Origin: Tetrahymena thermophila SB210
Taxonomy: Eukaryota; Ciliophora; Oligohymenophorea; Hymenostomatida; Tetrahymenidae
Length of the DNA: 64,000 nucleotides
NCBI RefSeq assembly: GCF_000189635.1
Contig: NW_002476047.1
Location: 30,497 to 94,496, forward strand
Reading direction: 5' to 3'
Below the pieces are notes generated by a model. The model ran no database searches. It worked only from the letters and a program-made list of their open reading frames with translations, and was not told where the DNA came from. Positions 12,573 to 24,226 of the stretch are shown piece after piece (position 1 is the stretch's first letter; the number at the start of each line of letters is the position of its first letter). The position numbers and the translations under genes were made by a program.

Positions 12573-13512
12573 TTTAGTTTATTTTTAATCAAAATTATTG
12601 TAACATTATGAAATAAAAAGCATTTTATTTTTTAGTTTTAAATAATATCTAAGCAAATATAAAAAATAAATTGTAAACTTAAAGTTTTAATATTTCTTTT
12701 AAAGAAATTTGATAATATTAAAATAAATTTTCAAAAAGTAGTATTTCATTAACTATAAGAAGGTATTTTATTACATTTATATTTTAAATGATAATATCAA
12801 TAAATAAAAAGCATTTTATTATGTAGTTTTTAAAACACACAAATGATAAATTTATATTTTGAATGTATCATTTATTTATTTATTGAAAAAAATGAAAAAA
12901 CTAAAGAAAATTTAAAAAATAAATAATTCAGTTCAAGAATATTTTATTTTGTAGTTTTAATTAAAATTCTATGTAATTAGTATTTTAATAAATAAATACA
13001 CAAAATAAATTAATTTAAATATATCTTTTTACTAATTGAAAAATTTGATAAAATTTTAAGAAACTTTCAAGATTTATTTCATTTGCTTGATATATTTAAA
13101 AAATATTTTAAAATATTAATATTTTATATGTTAAATATAATAAATAATAATCATTTTATTTTGTCTTTTAATTAACATACTATCTAATAAAAAAGTATTT
13201 AACTCAATAAACAAAATAATAAAATTATATTTTAATTATTTTCTTTATTTATTCAAAAAATTAAAATTTTTTCTTTATTTATTTAATTTTGTAAAAATTT
13301 AATAACTTTTAATAAAAATAAATTGTTTTTAAAATGAAATTAAAATAAAATAAAAACTCTAAATTATTAAAATATAATTAATCTTTACACTTTGTTTCTT
13401 ATTATAAATTACTTTAAAATAAAACTCCATAAATTAAAATATTTAATATAAATAATGAGTTTAATATTTTTATTTTTAAATTAAAATTTATTGATTTATT
13501 AAATACATTTCT
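12573..13512. repeat. AT-rich spacer with a degenerate recurring motif
   Basis: No open frame is convincing on either strand. A motif close to AAGCATTTTATTTTGTAG followed by TTTTAA recurs near 12,620, 12,810, 12,940 and 13,145, with spacings of about 190, 130 and 205 bp. The flanks are too degenerate to align fully. It lies between the tail of the large Asn/Gln-rich gene and the start of the small hypothetical gene. Confidence 0.45.
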
Positions 13513-16500
13513 TCAGCCAAAACTTTAATTAGCAAAGCTTATGCCTGCTTATTAGTCTTCTTCCTATTGTAATTAATTCTCTTCATTCTATTATTCTTAA
13601 TTTTAATATTAGATAGGTTCATATTCATCAATTCTTTTTTCATCATTCTAATAAACTAAACCACAACCACCTTCAAAAGAAATATTTATCTAATTGTCTC
13701 CTGAAAAGCTTTGTCTATTGTTATTCTAACTTAATAATTAGTTTTATTACACTTGATTAATATCTGGGATTTATGAAAAAGAAGAGTTGGTAAACTAAAC
13801 ATGTGCTGCTTAATCTTCTTATTCTTCTTCTTCTTCATTTTTGTAGTTGTTGTTAAAACTATTATTAAACTAATTGAAATTAGAGCTTTCTTTTAAAAGA
13901 TTATTTTCGTTTGATTGTATTTAAGATTGTTTTTTGTTAAAACTATCATTCATATTTGGACTATTACAACCACTGGCTGTTTTAAAACAATAACTAGATT
14001 TACTACTTACACTGATTATTTCTTCATTTTGAGATTTTAATCTTTAATTTTGTTCAACTACATTTTATACATTCATCATGTTGCTATTAAAATCAGATTA
14101 TGAAAAGATTTGCTCGTTGTTAGATTACTGGCCGAAACAACATTCTTTGAAACTATTATCTATATTCTAAGAGTTAGCTTCAGCTTCATTGGATCCTCCA
14201 AAATGAGCAAATCCTGTATTAAAACTATCATTCTGATTAAATGGATTATTACTGCATTTATTTGATTAGCAATCTTCTTGGTCAGTTGAGAATAGTCTAT
14301 TCTAGTATCTCTAATTAGGTTAGTTTTCTTTTTGATTTGTTAAAGTTTAGTTTTAGGAATTAGTTGGTGTAGCTTGAGTAAAGGCTTCACTTTGTTTATG
14401 TACTTATTAGTTTTAGAATTCATGTTTGATATTTTCCTCTTAGTTTTCTACAGTTTATAAATTTGAAAAAGATCCTTAAATCCCAAAATTAAAATGATTT
14501 TCTATAAATTTATTTTATTCGCTATTGTTGACATTGAGATTTTAATCATAATTGTGTTTAGTAAAATCTAAACTCTACTATTGTATTTATTTCGGCCAAG
14601 AATGATCGGAAAGTTAAATATCTTTATTTGAAAGATTTTAGACATGCTGATTTGAGCTTTTCTTAGAAATTTACTTTAAAAGCTTAGTACTGTCGTTAAG
14701 TGGATCATTCTCTTAATCTCCATTATTTGGGCTTTAGTTATGATTTCCTTTTTGTTGATCTTTATTGCTATGCATTTTTTAGCTGCTTTATAAGCTCTTA
14801 GATCCATACATCTCTACTTAAATAGAATTATAATTTAAATATTTTTTATTAAGAGAATTTATCTAATATTTTCTTTTTAATAATTCTAATGAATTATCTT
14901 TATTTCCTGTGAAGTCTGCTGATTCTTCTAAGTCTTTGTGAGATTAAAATAAACAATTTTCCTATTTATTTGTTGGAGTTTCAGCTGATAATCCAAAATG
15001 TTTTTAAGGGAATACTGGAAGAGAAAGCCTTACTTATTGTTAATTTGAACATGAATTAGCAAATCCTTCTTAAGCATAATATGCCCCATTAAATGGCTAT
15101 AAGCTTGGATGCTAAAGGTAATTATTGTTTTTAATCAAACGCTTTGGTGAAGAGCTATTTATTGAGTGGCTGCTATGATTAGCTACTGAAGGAGAAGATA
15201 CATAATTATTTACTACATTAATCTTATTGTTGTTGTTGTTTTAAAATGATTACAAAGTTTTACCACTATTCTTAGGAGTAGTTTAGTACATTTGAGGATT
15301 TTAGAGAATATCTTAAATTTAATTTTTAAGTAAATCAATGAATTCATTTTTTTCATTTACTTCTTATTTTTAACTTTCTATTAAATTTTCAGATTCTTTA
15401 AGCAAATTTTAAAGAGCTTACAATTAATTATCCTTCTCTTTTAGGATTTAATTTAATTCGGAAATCCGAATGTTGGACTCTTTTATTGATTACGCTTACT
15501 AGATAGAGTTTTGTTTGTATCTATCTAAAATAATTTCAGTCTTTTTTTAGATGGATTTAAATTCTAGATTAGGATTGTATTAAAATTTATTTTATGAAAA
15601 ACTGATATTGTTTTCGTTTTCAATTAGATTTGCTTATAAATTGTTTTTACTATTTGAATTCTATAGTTGACACTCGCTTTATGAATATAAAGATTACCTG
15701 CTCTTAATTTGAACTAATGACGAATTAAGAGAAGATACTTCAGCTCCATTATGACGTGAGTTGTTATTTTATTAGTTATCTTTTTGAAAAGCTTCTTTAA
15801 GTTTTTCTATTACTTGCTCTCCTTATCTTAAAACCTAACTTTTTAGCTAATTGAAAGGATTAATACAAACAAATTAGCTATTAATTTAGGTGATTGGTTA
15901 AGTTATCTACTCAACATTATAGTTTTAACCTACAAGAGGAGGAGATGTCTCAGCACTAGCTGCGTACAGTTTAATCTATGGAATCTCGCTCGTTTACATT
16001 TTAAGTTAATTCTTAATATTATAAGATAAAGCCATCGAAGGAATTTCTTCTAGTTTTTAATCTGATTAGGGATAATCTTTGGTCAGCTACTTTTATGTAG
16101 ACTCATTTACTTAAGATAAGTTATTAAACTACTCTGTATTACTCTTTTAATGAGAATTTGAGTTGCTAGCAAGAACATTATCTTAAGCAGTAGCTTTTTC
16201 CAAAAAGTGTTTTTTATTATCCTTAATAAAGAGATTGTTGAACAAAGCTTAAAAATATTTTCCTTTATCTTAAATAGTCGCATTGCTGTTTAATTAATCT
16301 TCGTTAATTGATTTCGATTGGTTGATAGAATTTCCTATTTGCTAATTTTAGTTTTATAAATTTGGAGAGATGGGTGATGCAAACGCATTCTATGAAAGAA
16401 CAACATGTTTATTAGATAATTGTTTAGAATTAGACATATTTTATGAAGAATTCTTGTTTTATATTGATTAATAGCTGTTCACCTCCTATATACTGCTCAT

Positions 16501-19500
16501 ATTTTTTTCTTAGTGTTTATTCTATCCTGTTAGCGAGCTATAGTTTGTTATGTTTTTAGGACTAATATAAGGAATGATCTCATCATTTTAATTTTTAAGA
16601 TCCCAAAGATAACAACTACCTTCTGTAGAGGCAAAAACTTTTTTAAAAGTTTAATTTCCTTCAGGTAAAGAACTCTTTTTTTCATGGTGATTTTCTGCTT
16701 CTGAGTTTTAATTTTACTAAGAAACGTGGCTTTCTCTTTGCTTAGAGGAGCTATCTTTATTTGTATTTGCTAAATATTAAGAAGTTTGTATTTAATTTAA
16801 TCCTGGCTATTCGAATAACTAATGCTCTTCATTCTTGTTGGTTTATTTATTTATGTACTTCATGATATTACTACTCAATAAATTATGATTAACAGAATTT
16901 GTTATTGAGCCTGAAGATTTTTATAAGGCAGATAAAGCTAGTTGTCCTTATGTTGATTAATTTAAAGCAGAGTTACTCATCAATATTTGAGGATAACCCT
17001 AACTATTTGAGTGTGGAGTTGACTATTCTCCCTTTCTCTTATTCTTTTATTAGCCATAATCATTTTTTTTAGAAACTCTATCCTCTAATTAAATTATAAA
17101 AATATAATTTATAAATATATTTTTTTTAAATTCTGAATAAAATAGCAAATATAATCATTTAACCTTTTACTTATTATTAAATAATTTGAATAGTAAAAAA
17201 TAAACATTTTTAGAAAGAAAAAAATTTACTTTCTTTCATGAAATAAATTTAGTGCTTAGCTCCATCTTTACTTTGAACTGTTTAATGTTTATAGTGACCT
17301 TAATTAATTAATTTTCCTTGAGGAGTATTTGAATTAGAATTTATTTACTCTAACTGAGGTTACTAACTGCTTTTAGAGTTAATTTATGTGCTATTTACAA
17401 GTAAATTTATGGAGTGTTATAAAGTTTGTTAGTAATTTTGGATATCTTCTCTCTGAAGTGTATTTTATTAACTGTTTTTATTAGATTCCGAAAGACTATT
17501 TGTTTATTTATGTGTCTTCGATGAGCTTATTGGGGATATATTTGGCTAGTTAGGTTAACTGTTTTTTTCAGAAGACTCTCTTTTTTCATACTTCATCATG
17601 TCTTGCTAATTAATTTCTACCTTATTTATTATATCGTCTATGTTTTGAAGATTATTTTATTTACTTTATTAATTATTGATAACCTACTGATTATTTATAT
17701 TCTAGTGAGTAGTTGCAGCTTTATTTGAATGAATAGGATCTGTAAGTGTATTTAGATTTTATTGTATTCTTTGTGTAATCGCTGTTAGAGTTTACTTTGA
17801 TGAATTAGCTATTAAATGATTGTTAACATAACTATTAGATAATCCTTGGTTTGCCTGGTTATTAATATTTGAAATCATGTAATTGTTATTAGTATTATTA
17901 GATGTATTATTTAATTATTGTTAATTTGAATTTTAGTTATTTTAATGTAAGGTAATTCCATGTTAAGAGCTGGATAAATTAGTTTAAAGAGTAGAATTCT
18001 ATTATTATTTTTTACTAAAGCTACCTCTGTAATTGTTATTTATTTAATTAAATTCATTATTTTTTTTATTTCTATTTTTACTAGTTTCAGGAATTGTTGT
18101 TGACACTTTTTTTAGTGGCTACTTATTTCCCACAGCTTTTTGAACTTGATGGACTGCAGTTTCTTATTATCTATTATGGGTATCTAATGACTCGCTTTAT
18201 CCCCTAAACTTTTCTACACTATGGCTAGTTTGATGTTTTGTCATATTTATTTCTTACTTTTGGCTTGCTTATGTCTAAGTAGAAGGAGTCATAGTGTTAG
18301 TGATTTTTGTCTAAGTATTTATTAAATTATTTAACTATTCAGAAGCAATAGCACTGTTATGGGCATTATTTTATTGTTACATCAACATTATCTTACTGGC
18401 TTAGATTTATTACACATGCTATTAATACTAATTTTGTTGTTAATTTATTTATTGTTAAGCTGGTACATTTTATGAAACTATTTATCCAGCCATTTATTAG
18501 GACCTTAATAAATTTTTTTCGCTTCCATTCCTATTGTTACTCGTCATTCCTGCAAGGATATTCATATTTTATTCATGAATCATTTAATGATTTTAAGAAT
18601 TTGAATTATATTCATTTTCTATTTATTTGAGGGATTTTGGTCGTTTAGACTGACTTAAAGCGTTTTTATTAGTATCTTTTACTGAACTCTAACTTGATCC
18701 TAAAGCATTTGTTTAAAGCTACTAAGAACTCTAGAGTTTGCTCCTCATTAATTTATCCTAGACTAAATTTGAAAATGTTCTAGGAGATATAGCATTTGAC
18801 TATATATTTTAATTTGTGGTAGAATGTGTGCCATATCCTGTGTGGATGTTATGTACATTTTAACTATGAGGTTGTGTAGTAAATTATTAATTTTTTTATT
18901 GCTGCTATGAAGACAACTATATTTTTACTTTATTCATTAGCTATTGCTTTTAGGAAGTAGCACTACCTATACTGCTAAAATTAGAGCTAGGTATATTTGT
19001 ATTATTGAATGAGCTTTGGCTCAATTGCACATTATTTAATGTTGCTTGTTTATTGTTATGTATATTTGCGGGGCTATGATTAAAATCTTAATTACTATTA
19101 GAGTGTTGGCTTCCACCTCCATCAAATTATCTAGCATCACTAGAAAGCTATCTTGGATTACTGGAGACTGATGTTTATCCATTTCTTATTAATTTCAATG
19201 TTCCTGAGGAGTATCTAGTAGATAATATATCAGTTAGTTTATAGTTATTATTGCTATTATTCATATTAGATTAAGCAGTTGAGCTATTAACTTGACTGGT
19301 ATTTTTCTAGCTACTCTCTATATTTATAGGAATATTTTAAATAGAATTTATTGCTGTCCCAATATTTGCTGAATTTTAAAAAGCTGAATTTATACTATTC
19401 TAATTTTAAGAAGAATATAAAATACTTGAAACTTATACTGAATTTGTCATTGCTGTTTAGCTTTAATGAATTGCATTAATAGAATTTATTTAGGGACTCA

Positions 19501-19627
19501 TAAATCCTGAATGCAAATGTGAATTTGTTCTCCCTAGCAATTAAGAGTAGTAATTAGAAGATTAATTTTTTTTAGGAGATGGCACTGAATGATCTAGAGA
19601 ATTTTTATTATTAGATTTACTGCTCAT
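13513..19627 (-). CDS. Giant Asn/Gln/Ser-rich low-complexity protein (1,989 aa)
   Basis: Start at ATG 19627 (MSSKSNNKNSLDHSVPSP); stop TGA at 13515-13513. The frame is open for about 2.4 kb. One 145-nt intron (17229 down to 17085, GTAAAT...AATTAG) then joins KHQIYFMKEK to DRVSKKNDYG, and the frame continues for 3.6 kb. With the intron removed the length is exactly 1,990 codons, which supports the join. Composition is extreme: Asn, Gln and Ser, with Gln mostly TAA/TAG. One charged coiled-coil island (RISELNQILKEKDNQLQ and neighbours) lies near plus-strand 15,350-15,600, and the C-terminus is acidic and Gln-rich (NEEEEEQED; QLQQEEDQQAG). No catalytic domain is visible. Such prion-like proteins in ciliates include RNA-granule, nucleoporin and transcription-related proteins, but nothing here picks one. 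The two halves could be separate genes if the intron is not real. Confidence 0.7.
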
Positions 19628-21379
19628 GCTTATTAGTTTTTTATGATGTTTGTAATTTTTTATGCTTGATTTTAAAGTTGGTATTAAAGATTTTTTTATT
19701 AAGTTAATACTGCTTCTAAGCTATGGTTCACTAAAGCTTAGCAAAATCAATGTTTATACACTAAACCTCCTTTTGACTTTCTTGTATAAATAATTAGTAT
19801 ATTTTTAGTTATCTTCTATAACTTGTTCGTGCTAGTATATTATTCCTATTTATAATGCGCTTGCTTATAATGCTATAATGTGATGACTGGTTTCTTTATA
19901 TTTCTTTTTTAATTTTAACGAAAAAAAAGATTGGAATTTATTATAAGTAACTAATATAAATGAAATTGTCATAAAATTTGTATAATCAATCTATATATAT
20001 TAAACGCCTTATATTTAAATTAATTTTTTTGTTAGTTTTTTTATTTGCCTAAGCAGCTTAATAAGAAAATCTTAATATTGTATGAATATATTCTAAATAT
20101 CATCAATGATTATTCTTAATAGACTTGAGAATAATTTAAATTTAATAAAAGTTCAGCCTTGTAACATTTTTATATAATTTAGGCAAACCAAATTCAATCA
20201 ATAAATATTAATTTTTCAAATTATAGGCCAAATACTTCTCTCCAATAAAATATTCTTCTTTGGATTCATTTGAATATTTTTTTCTTGTAATATTTGATTA
20301 CTTTTTTTATTTTTATTTATAAAAACAACTTAAAAGCTTGTAGATATCATTATTAATTTTAGTCAGTTCATTACATTCTATTAATTTATTTTTATTCAAT
20401 TTAAATTAATTACTAATATTTATTGTGAAGAAATCTAACAAAAAGTATTTGTAAGAATTGATTCAATCAAATTATTCTCATTTTTTCAATAAATTATTAT
20501 AACAAAAAATATTTATCTCATATGCTTAGCAATTAAATAAAGATAATCTAAACGAGCCTAATAAGTTTAGATTTGTTGATAGGATTATCAATATTTATTA
20601 AATAAATGTTTCTTGTAAAATTCTAAATTCAAAAGTTTTAGCAACAAAAATAATCTTAAAGTTGAGATATACATTTCATAAAAAATTAGAACAAATTTAA
20701 TTATATTATTTTTATGAAAATGTAAATAATTTTAAATTATTTAATTAAATTTTGTTTTTCTTATTTTTAAAATAAAATTTTTATATTTAATATTTGAAAA
20801 ATATTAAAATATTTACATTAAAATACTCTGATAATGGTCATTTTAACATATTTTAATTTAGTATTAAATACATATATTGTGACAATAAACTAGAATTAAT
20901 AAAATATTTCTTCTCTTCTTCTTTATGACAAATATCTAACATTTATTTTAATTTAAAAATATAATTTTTATTATTAAAAAATTTTAAGTTTCTTTTGTTT
21001 TTTAAAGTTTACTTTTGTATTTTAAAATATTAATACTTTACTAAAAATAAAAATTTTTTTTGATGGATTTAATATTTAAACCTTGAAAATATTTTGTAAT
21101 AGATATTTAAGATCTATTTAGATTTTTTAAAAATAAATAAATCATTAAAATAACCATTGAATTAAAATTAAATATATGTAGATAGATACTCATCATCTAA
21201 CAAAATATTTAATTTAAATAAAGTATTTAAAAATTAAAGTCACATGTAAAAGCATGAAAAAAATAATTTATTTTCACAGAAAATCATCATAAATTTAATT
21301 GTAGCATTCTTAAGTAATTATTAAACAAATTTATTGTTTGATAATTAAATAAAAAAAGAATTCATATTTATTTAGCAAC
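19628..21379. other. Long AT-rich spacer
   Basis: 1.75 kb upstream of the giant Asn/Gln-rich gene. I read both strands with TGA as the only stop and found no frame with protein-like composition. It contains no tRNA or other obvious RNA gene. GC content rises only at its right end, where the structured island begins. Confidence 0.55.
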
Positions 21380-21700
21380 CTTTACGACCCGCTAATACAT
21401 GAATGAATCAGAGGGAGATACTAGGAGCATGATATTGAATTAATGTGAAAATAAACAAAAATTAAAAGATATTCAGTCAAGAGTTAAAAGTTGTTGAATA
21501 AATAACAACTTTAAACTATATTTAATTTTAAAAAAGATTTTGGTGCTTTTTTAATTAATGAATTTTTTTCTAATTTAAATAATACATTAGATAAAAAAGC
21601 ATAAATGTTTAGATGAATAGCATGCTCCTTCCTCCCTCGATTAGTGAGGGCAGTCGCTAGCGAAAAAGCCTTTCAGCTCCACAGGCACTAGCATTGCATT
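21380..21700. ncRNA. Candidate structured RNA (long-range helix plus hairpins)
   Basis: Two GC-rich patches about 190 bp apart, in otherwise 85% A+T DNA, pair with each other. AGGAGCATG (21423-21431) pairs with CATGCTCCT (21621-21629). GAGGGAG (21411-21417) pairs with CTCCCTC (21632-21638). AATC then pairs with GATT around a bulged A, and CGAC (21385-21388) pairs with GTCG (21653-21656). Inside the loop, AAAGTTGTT (21487-21495) and AACAACTTT (21504-21512) form a perfect 9-bp hairpin. Outside, GCTAG...CTAGC encloses GCCT...AGGC near 21655-21695. Bulges and small internal loops with pairing resumed on both sides are typical of a folded RNA. Strand is undetermined. It does not match the signature sequences I know for U1-U6, and it lacks a telomerase template. 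RNase P/MRP or SRP RNA were considered but no diagnostic motif is present. Confidence 0.45.
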
Positions 21701-21789
21701 TTACCATTCATCAGAATACATATTACACATTTTTAGTTAAATAATTGATTAATGATTTTATTAAAGATTTTATCTTAAATTCAACCAAC

Positions 21790-23364
21790 TCAGTTAGCAG
21801 AGGTTTCGAAAGAGAAAGTTCTGATGACACCATCGGTGAAACCAGCGAATAATTTCTTACCCAAAGCGTTCCAAGCCAAAGAGGTACATTGGGGATTCTT
21901 ACCCTCTGTAAATTAATAAAAATTAAGTTAATAAATTATAATTGAATTTCTATAATAAATTAATTGAAAAGAAGAAAAAGAAGTTTATTTTACTTTGTCC
22001 TTCAGCCTTGGTGATGGGTTCAGCTTCAATGGTGCAGACGGGAGCCTTGGATTGAGTCATGAGGTTGAAGATCTTGACACCTTAGTCGGTACCGACGGCA
22101 ACCCATTAGAGCTTGGGGTTGAAAGCGATTTGGTTGATGGTGGAACCAGCGTCGAATTCTCTTTGAGGATAGGTGAGGTTGAGGATATCCCAGATCAAGA
22201 GCTTCTTATCCTTACCACCGGTGGCGATGTACTTACCGTTGGGGGAGATGGATAAGTGGTTAACGTTGGATTCGTGAGCCTTGAAGGTGTATCTGATTTG
22301 GAAGTTGGTGTTCCAGACCTTCAATCTACCGTCCCAACCGACAGAGGCGAAGTAAGGAGCGAAGGGTTGAACCTTGTTGGCAGACTTCATGATGGGGGAG
22401 TATCTAACGCAGGAGACCTAATTTATATTAACAAAAAAGTAAGTAAAATATTAATTTACAAATTTATAATTTTTTTAAATGCCATAAAAAAGCTCAAAAG
22501 ATCCTATAATTCTAAATTTTAAACTAAATCCATTATAAAAAGGAGCTAGGTATATCATTCTTCTAAAAATTGAGTTTCATTCTTAATTTGTGTGGTTTTT
22601 ATATTATGGGAGCGAGCCTTAATTACTCGTAGTTGTATAACATTTTGAATTATTGCCAAAAATAAATATCATAAATTATATTTTAAAGCACTTATATGTA
22701 AATATTTTAATCCCTTTATGTAATTGTACTTAGAGTGTTACAATTTTCTATTAATCCCACATTTTTATGCTATTTAGACTTTTGTCAGAATCTAGCTAAA
22801 TAATTTAGAATTATATCCGCAAATTTTGTTTTTTTTTCTGGCTCTATTATAATAATATGTAAATATTCTTACCCAGTCAGAGTGGTTTTCCTTTTCAGCA
22901 GAGGAGAACTTGCATTCACCGAGAATGTTCCAGAGCTTGATTTCTCTTTCGGCACCAGCGGAGAGAATTTGTCTGTTATCAGGGGAGAAGGCAACGGAGT
23001 AGACTTCAGATTGGTGACCAACGAATCTCTTGTAGGTGGTACCAGTTCTTAAATCCCACAATCTGAGGGTCTTATCCCAAGAAGAGGAGATGGCGAAGCA
23101 GTTTTCTTGAGAGAGGGCCAAGTCGGAGACGAAGTGGTTGTGACCAGTGAGGGCCTTGTGGGGGATACCGAAGTAACCGTTTTGTTCTTCTTCGTACAAT
23201 TTCCAGATCATGACGGTCTTATCTCTGGAACCGGAGATCAAGACAGGGGAGTCTTCGTTTTCCTTTTGGGAGAAACCAGCGACGATGGAAGTGACCCAGT
23301 CAGAGTGACCTTCGAGGATACCTCTCTTGACAACTTGGATATCTAAAGATGAATTATCAGCCAT
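21790..23364 (-). CDS. RACK1: RACK1 (small-ribosomal-subunit WD40 scaffold)
   Basis: Three exons: 23364-22873, 22417-21994 and 21905-21790. Together they make exactly 344 codons (343 aa, versus about 315-320 in other eukaryotes) and end in TGA. Seven WD40 blades are visible, from [15 protein letters not shown] through [53 protein letters not shown] and [13 protein letters not shown] to the closing blade [12 protein letters not shown]. The RDK in blade 1 is the basic patch that contacts 18S rRNA in known RACK1. Known role: 40S-bound scaffold linking kinase signalling to translation. Codon use is GC-richer than neighbours, and only about two Gln codons are TAA, the mark of a very highly expressed ciliate gene. 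Introns are 455 nt (unusually long) and 88 nt. A divergent spacer of 860 bp separates it from the B-box/EF-hand gene. Confidence 0.97.
22418..22872 (-). other. Long first intron of RACK1
   Basis: 455 nt with GTAAGA donor and ATTAG acceptor; most other introns in the window are 45-150 nt. It contains a patch of higher GC (GGGAGCGAGCCTTAATTACT on the plus strand, near 22608-22627) and several C-rich words. Animal RACK1 introns are known snoRNA hosts. I do not see clear C/D or H/ACA boxes in canonical order here, so a hosted RNA is only a possibility. Confidence 0.6.
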
Positions 23365-24226
23365 TTTAATTTTTGTTTGTTTTTGTTTGCTTTTTCTAAA
23401 TTTTTAATTTCCTGTGGATTAATTTATTATGACTTTGTAAATCAATACTTTTTAATACCTTTTATATTCTTTTTTCTTATGATCTTTAGTTCCTTTACAT
23501 TCATATTTGATAGACTGTATTAACTCAACTATCGTATCTTAATTATTCCCATTAATTTTGTACTCTCTAACTTTGAATTTATAATGTCTTATCATTCATT
23601 CATTTACTAATTCAATAGCTTCTCTCCTTAGTATGTAGAAGAAATTTAAAAATATTTATATCAAAATAAATCATTTTATTTTACAAAATTATAACTAAAA
23701 TAAATTTTATCTTCTTTAAAATTTTATTAATCAAGTGAATATTAAAAATAGAAAGGAAAATATATCATTTTAATAAGAAGGTTTGCCAATAATATATTTT
23801 TTTTTAAATAAATATAAATTTATTTTTTAAGAATGATTTTTCAAATTAATTGATAAAATAATTAACAAATTAAAAAAATTTTATGTTTATAAAAAAAATA
23901 ATAAAAAAATAAATGAATAATTGATTAATTGAGTGATTTAAAACAATCTAAAAAAATTTTAAATCAATTTCAGCAACATTGTTTGCTTATTTGTAAATTT
24001 GAAAAATGAAAGAACCAGTTTAAATCCTAAATATGAATTTTCGCAGTCAATCATTCATTCATTTAATGATAAAATATAGTTACAAAATAATAAAGATTTA
24101 TGTAGATTAAGTTCAAGATAGAATCTTAATATTAACATCAAATATATAAATTCAATAATTAACAATAAATATTTATTAGCAAATCAAAATTTTTCAAAAT
24201 AATCATTCAATTCACAAGTTATCAAA
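23365..24226. promoter_or_regulatory. Divergent promoter region
   Basis: 862 bp between RACK1 (minus) and the B-box/EF-hand gene (plus), which start outward from it. It must hold both upstream regions. The 100 bp next to RACK1 are T-rich on the plus strand (TTTTTGTTTGTTTTTG just upstream of the ATG); the side next to the plus-strand gene is A-rich (CACAAGTTATCAAA before the ATG). No defined element is recognised. Confidence 0.5.

Noticed and set aside
21380-21700. Telomerase RNA, SRP RNA or RNase P RNA for the structured island
   Set aside because: No CCCCAA-type template on either strand, no SRP S-domain motif in the AT-rich middle, and no RNase P P4 signature that I can see. Left as unidentified.
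21995-23346. Plus-strand ORFs at 21995, 22256 and 23107
   Set aside because: They lie antisense to RACK1 exons, whose GC-rich codons leave the opposite strand open by chance.
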